A stretch of DNA of 31,441 nt from Bacillota bacterium (GTDB lineage: Bacteria > Bacillota > Clostridia > Saccharofermentanales > DTU023): NCBI GenBank assembly GCA_023388605.1, contig JAEWFX010000051.1, positions 1 through 31,441 of the forward strand, given 5' to 3'. A program made the translations under genes and the position numbers. Shown one piece after another: positions 31,159 through 31,441 of the stretch (positions are counted from its first letter, which is position 1; each line of letters starts with the position of its first letter). A model generated the notes under the pieces. The model searched no databases. It was not told the origin of the DNA and was given only the letters and a program-made list of their open reading frames with translations.

Positions 31159-31441
31159 ATGAATAAAATTTTTGAGATATTACGATACTACAACTATCGT
31201 AGTAAATATTTTGTTTTGGCCTTGTGCCTACGCATAATCAATGTCGGTATGGGCTTACTGTTCCCCTTGCTGACAGGTCTCGCCATCGATATCGTTTTTC
31301 GGCGTGATCTGAGCAGTTCGCCCGAGTGGTTAGTCAGCATATATGAGAGGCTGCCATTCAGTCGTATCGTCATCTATTTAGTGCTGGCGATGATGTTGGT
31401 GGCTTTGAGTGAGGCGGTGCTGAGAGTTTATTACAACCGTT
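31159..31441 (+). CDS. ABC transporter, N-terminal membrane domain (cut by window edge)
   Basis: 94 codons are visible and the frame is open at the right edge. The sequence MNKIFEILRYYNYRSKYFVL followed by a helix MGLLFPLLTGLAIDIVF fits the start of an ABC exporter of the permease/ATPase fusion type (type 1 transmembrane domain). A second helix starts at IVIYLVLAMMLVALSEAVL. No ATPase domain is visible yet and the substrate is unknown. It starts three bases after obgE with a weak ribosome site, so it may be coupled to it. Confidence 0.72.
   Translation, partial: MNKIFEILRYYNYRSKYFVLALCLRIINVGMGLLFPLLTGLAIDIVFRRDLSSSPEWLVSIYERLPFSRIVIYLVLAMMLVALSEAVLRVYYNR

Noticed and set aside
1..31441. CRISPR array, insertion sequence, prophage or toxin-antitoxin pair
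   Set aside because: No regularly spaced repeats, transposase or integrase motifs, or small paired toxin-like genes were seen.

Overview
The window looks like a piece of chromosome from a low-to-mid GC Gram-positive anaerobe of the Bacillota, most likely class Clostridia. The basis is gene content and order: an hprK-murB-rapZ-whiA block, an rplU-prp-rpmA-obgE block with a Prp-cleaved L27 extension, RNase J, HflX, TadA, and good GGAGG-type ribosome binding sites. No phage, transposase, plasmid or CRISPR signature is visible. Genus cannot be fixed from what I see. Four genes need GTG or TTG starts (hflX, hprK, whiA, plsC). No gap between genes exceeds 300 bases; the largest (28623-28896) holds the rplU promoter and leader RNA.

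Layout. 1-4786 is read leftwards: a truncated NADH oxidase, moaA, a MOSC-MoaC fusion gene, and a sodium-symporter (NSS) gene. 4955-7514 is read rightwards: ccdA, a TlpA-like lipoprotein and hflX, closed by a terminator. 7548-11858 is read leftwards: a gamma-glutamylcyclotransferase-like gene, pcp, DUF979, DUF969 and a MATE transporter. The first four may form a 5-oxoproline (pyroglutamate) module. 11965-20145 is read rightwards: hprK, murB, rapZ, whiA (no yvcK between rapZ and whiA), an unknown membrane protein, an HtrA protease, the lipid II flippase murJ and an unknown 154-aa protein. 20142-21273 is leftwards: plsC and tadA, which overlap. 21341-25720 is rightwards: an unknown zinc-ribbon membrane protein, a nucleoside kinase, thioredoxin, a fused NAD(P)HX epimerase/dehydratase, an orphan OadG-like small membrane protein and tRNA-Thr(TGT). 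25805-28622 is leftwards: RNase J followed by a trigger-factor-like protein without a ribosome-binding domain. 28897-31441 is rightwards: rplU, prp, rpmA, obgE and the start of an ABC exporter.

Themes. Several genes serve the cell envelope (murB, murJ, rapZ, whiA, htrA, plsC). Others serve redox and thiol chemistry (nox, ccdA/TlpA, thioredoxin, NAD(P)HX repair), translation (L21, L27, Prp, ObgE, HflX, TadA, tRNA-Thr), and RNA or protein quality control (RNase J, trigger-factor-like protein). I did not find a clear multi-gene defence or mobile system. The most unusual items are the MOSC-MoaC fusion, the truncated trigger factor coupled to RNase J, the possible pyroglutamate module, a terminator-like hairpin lying in the first codons of the NAD(P)HX repair gene, a terminator inside the antisense of plsC, and several short symmetric elements next to promoters.
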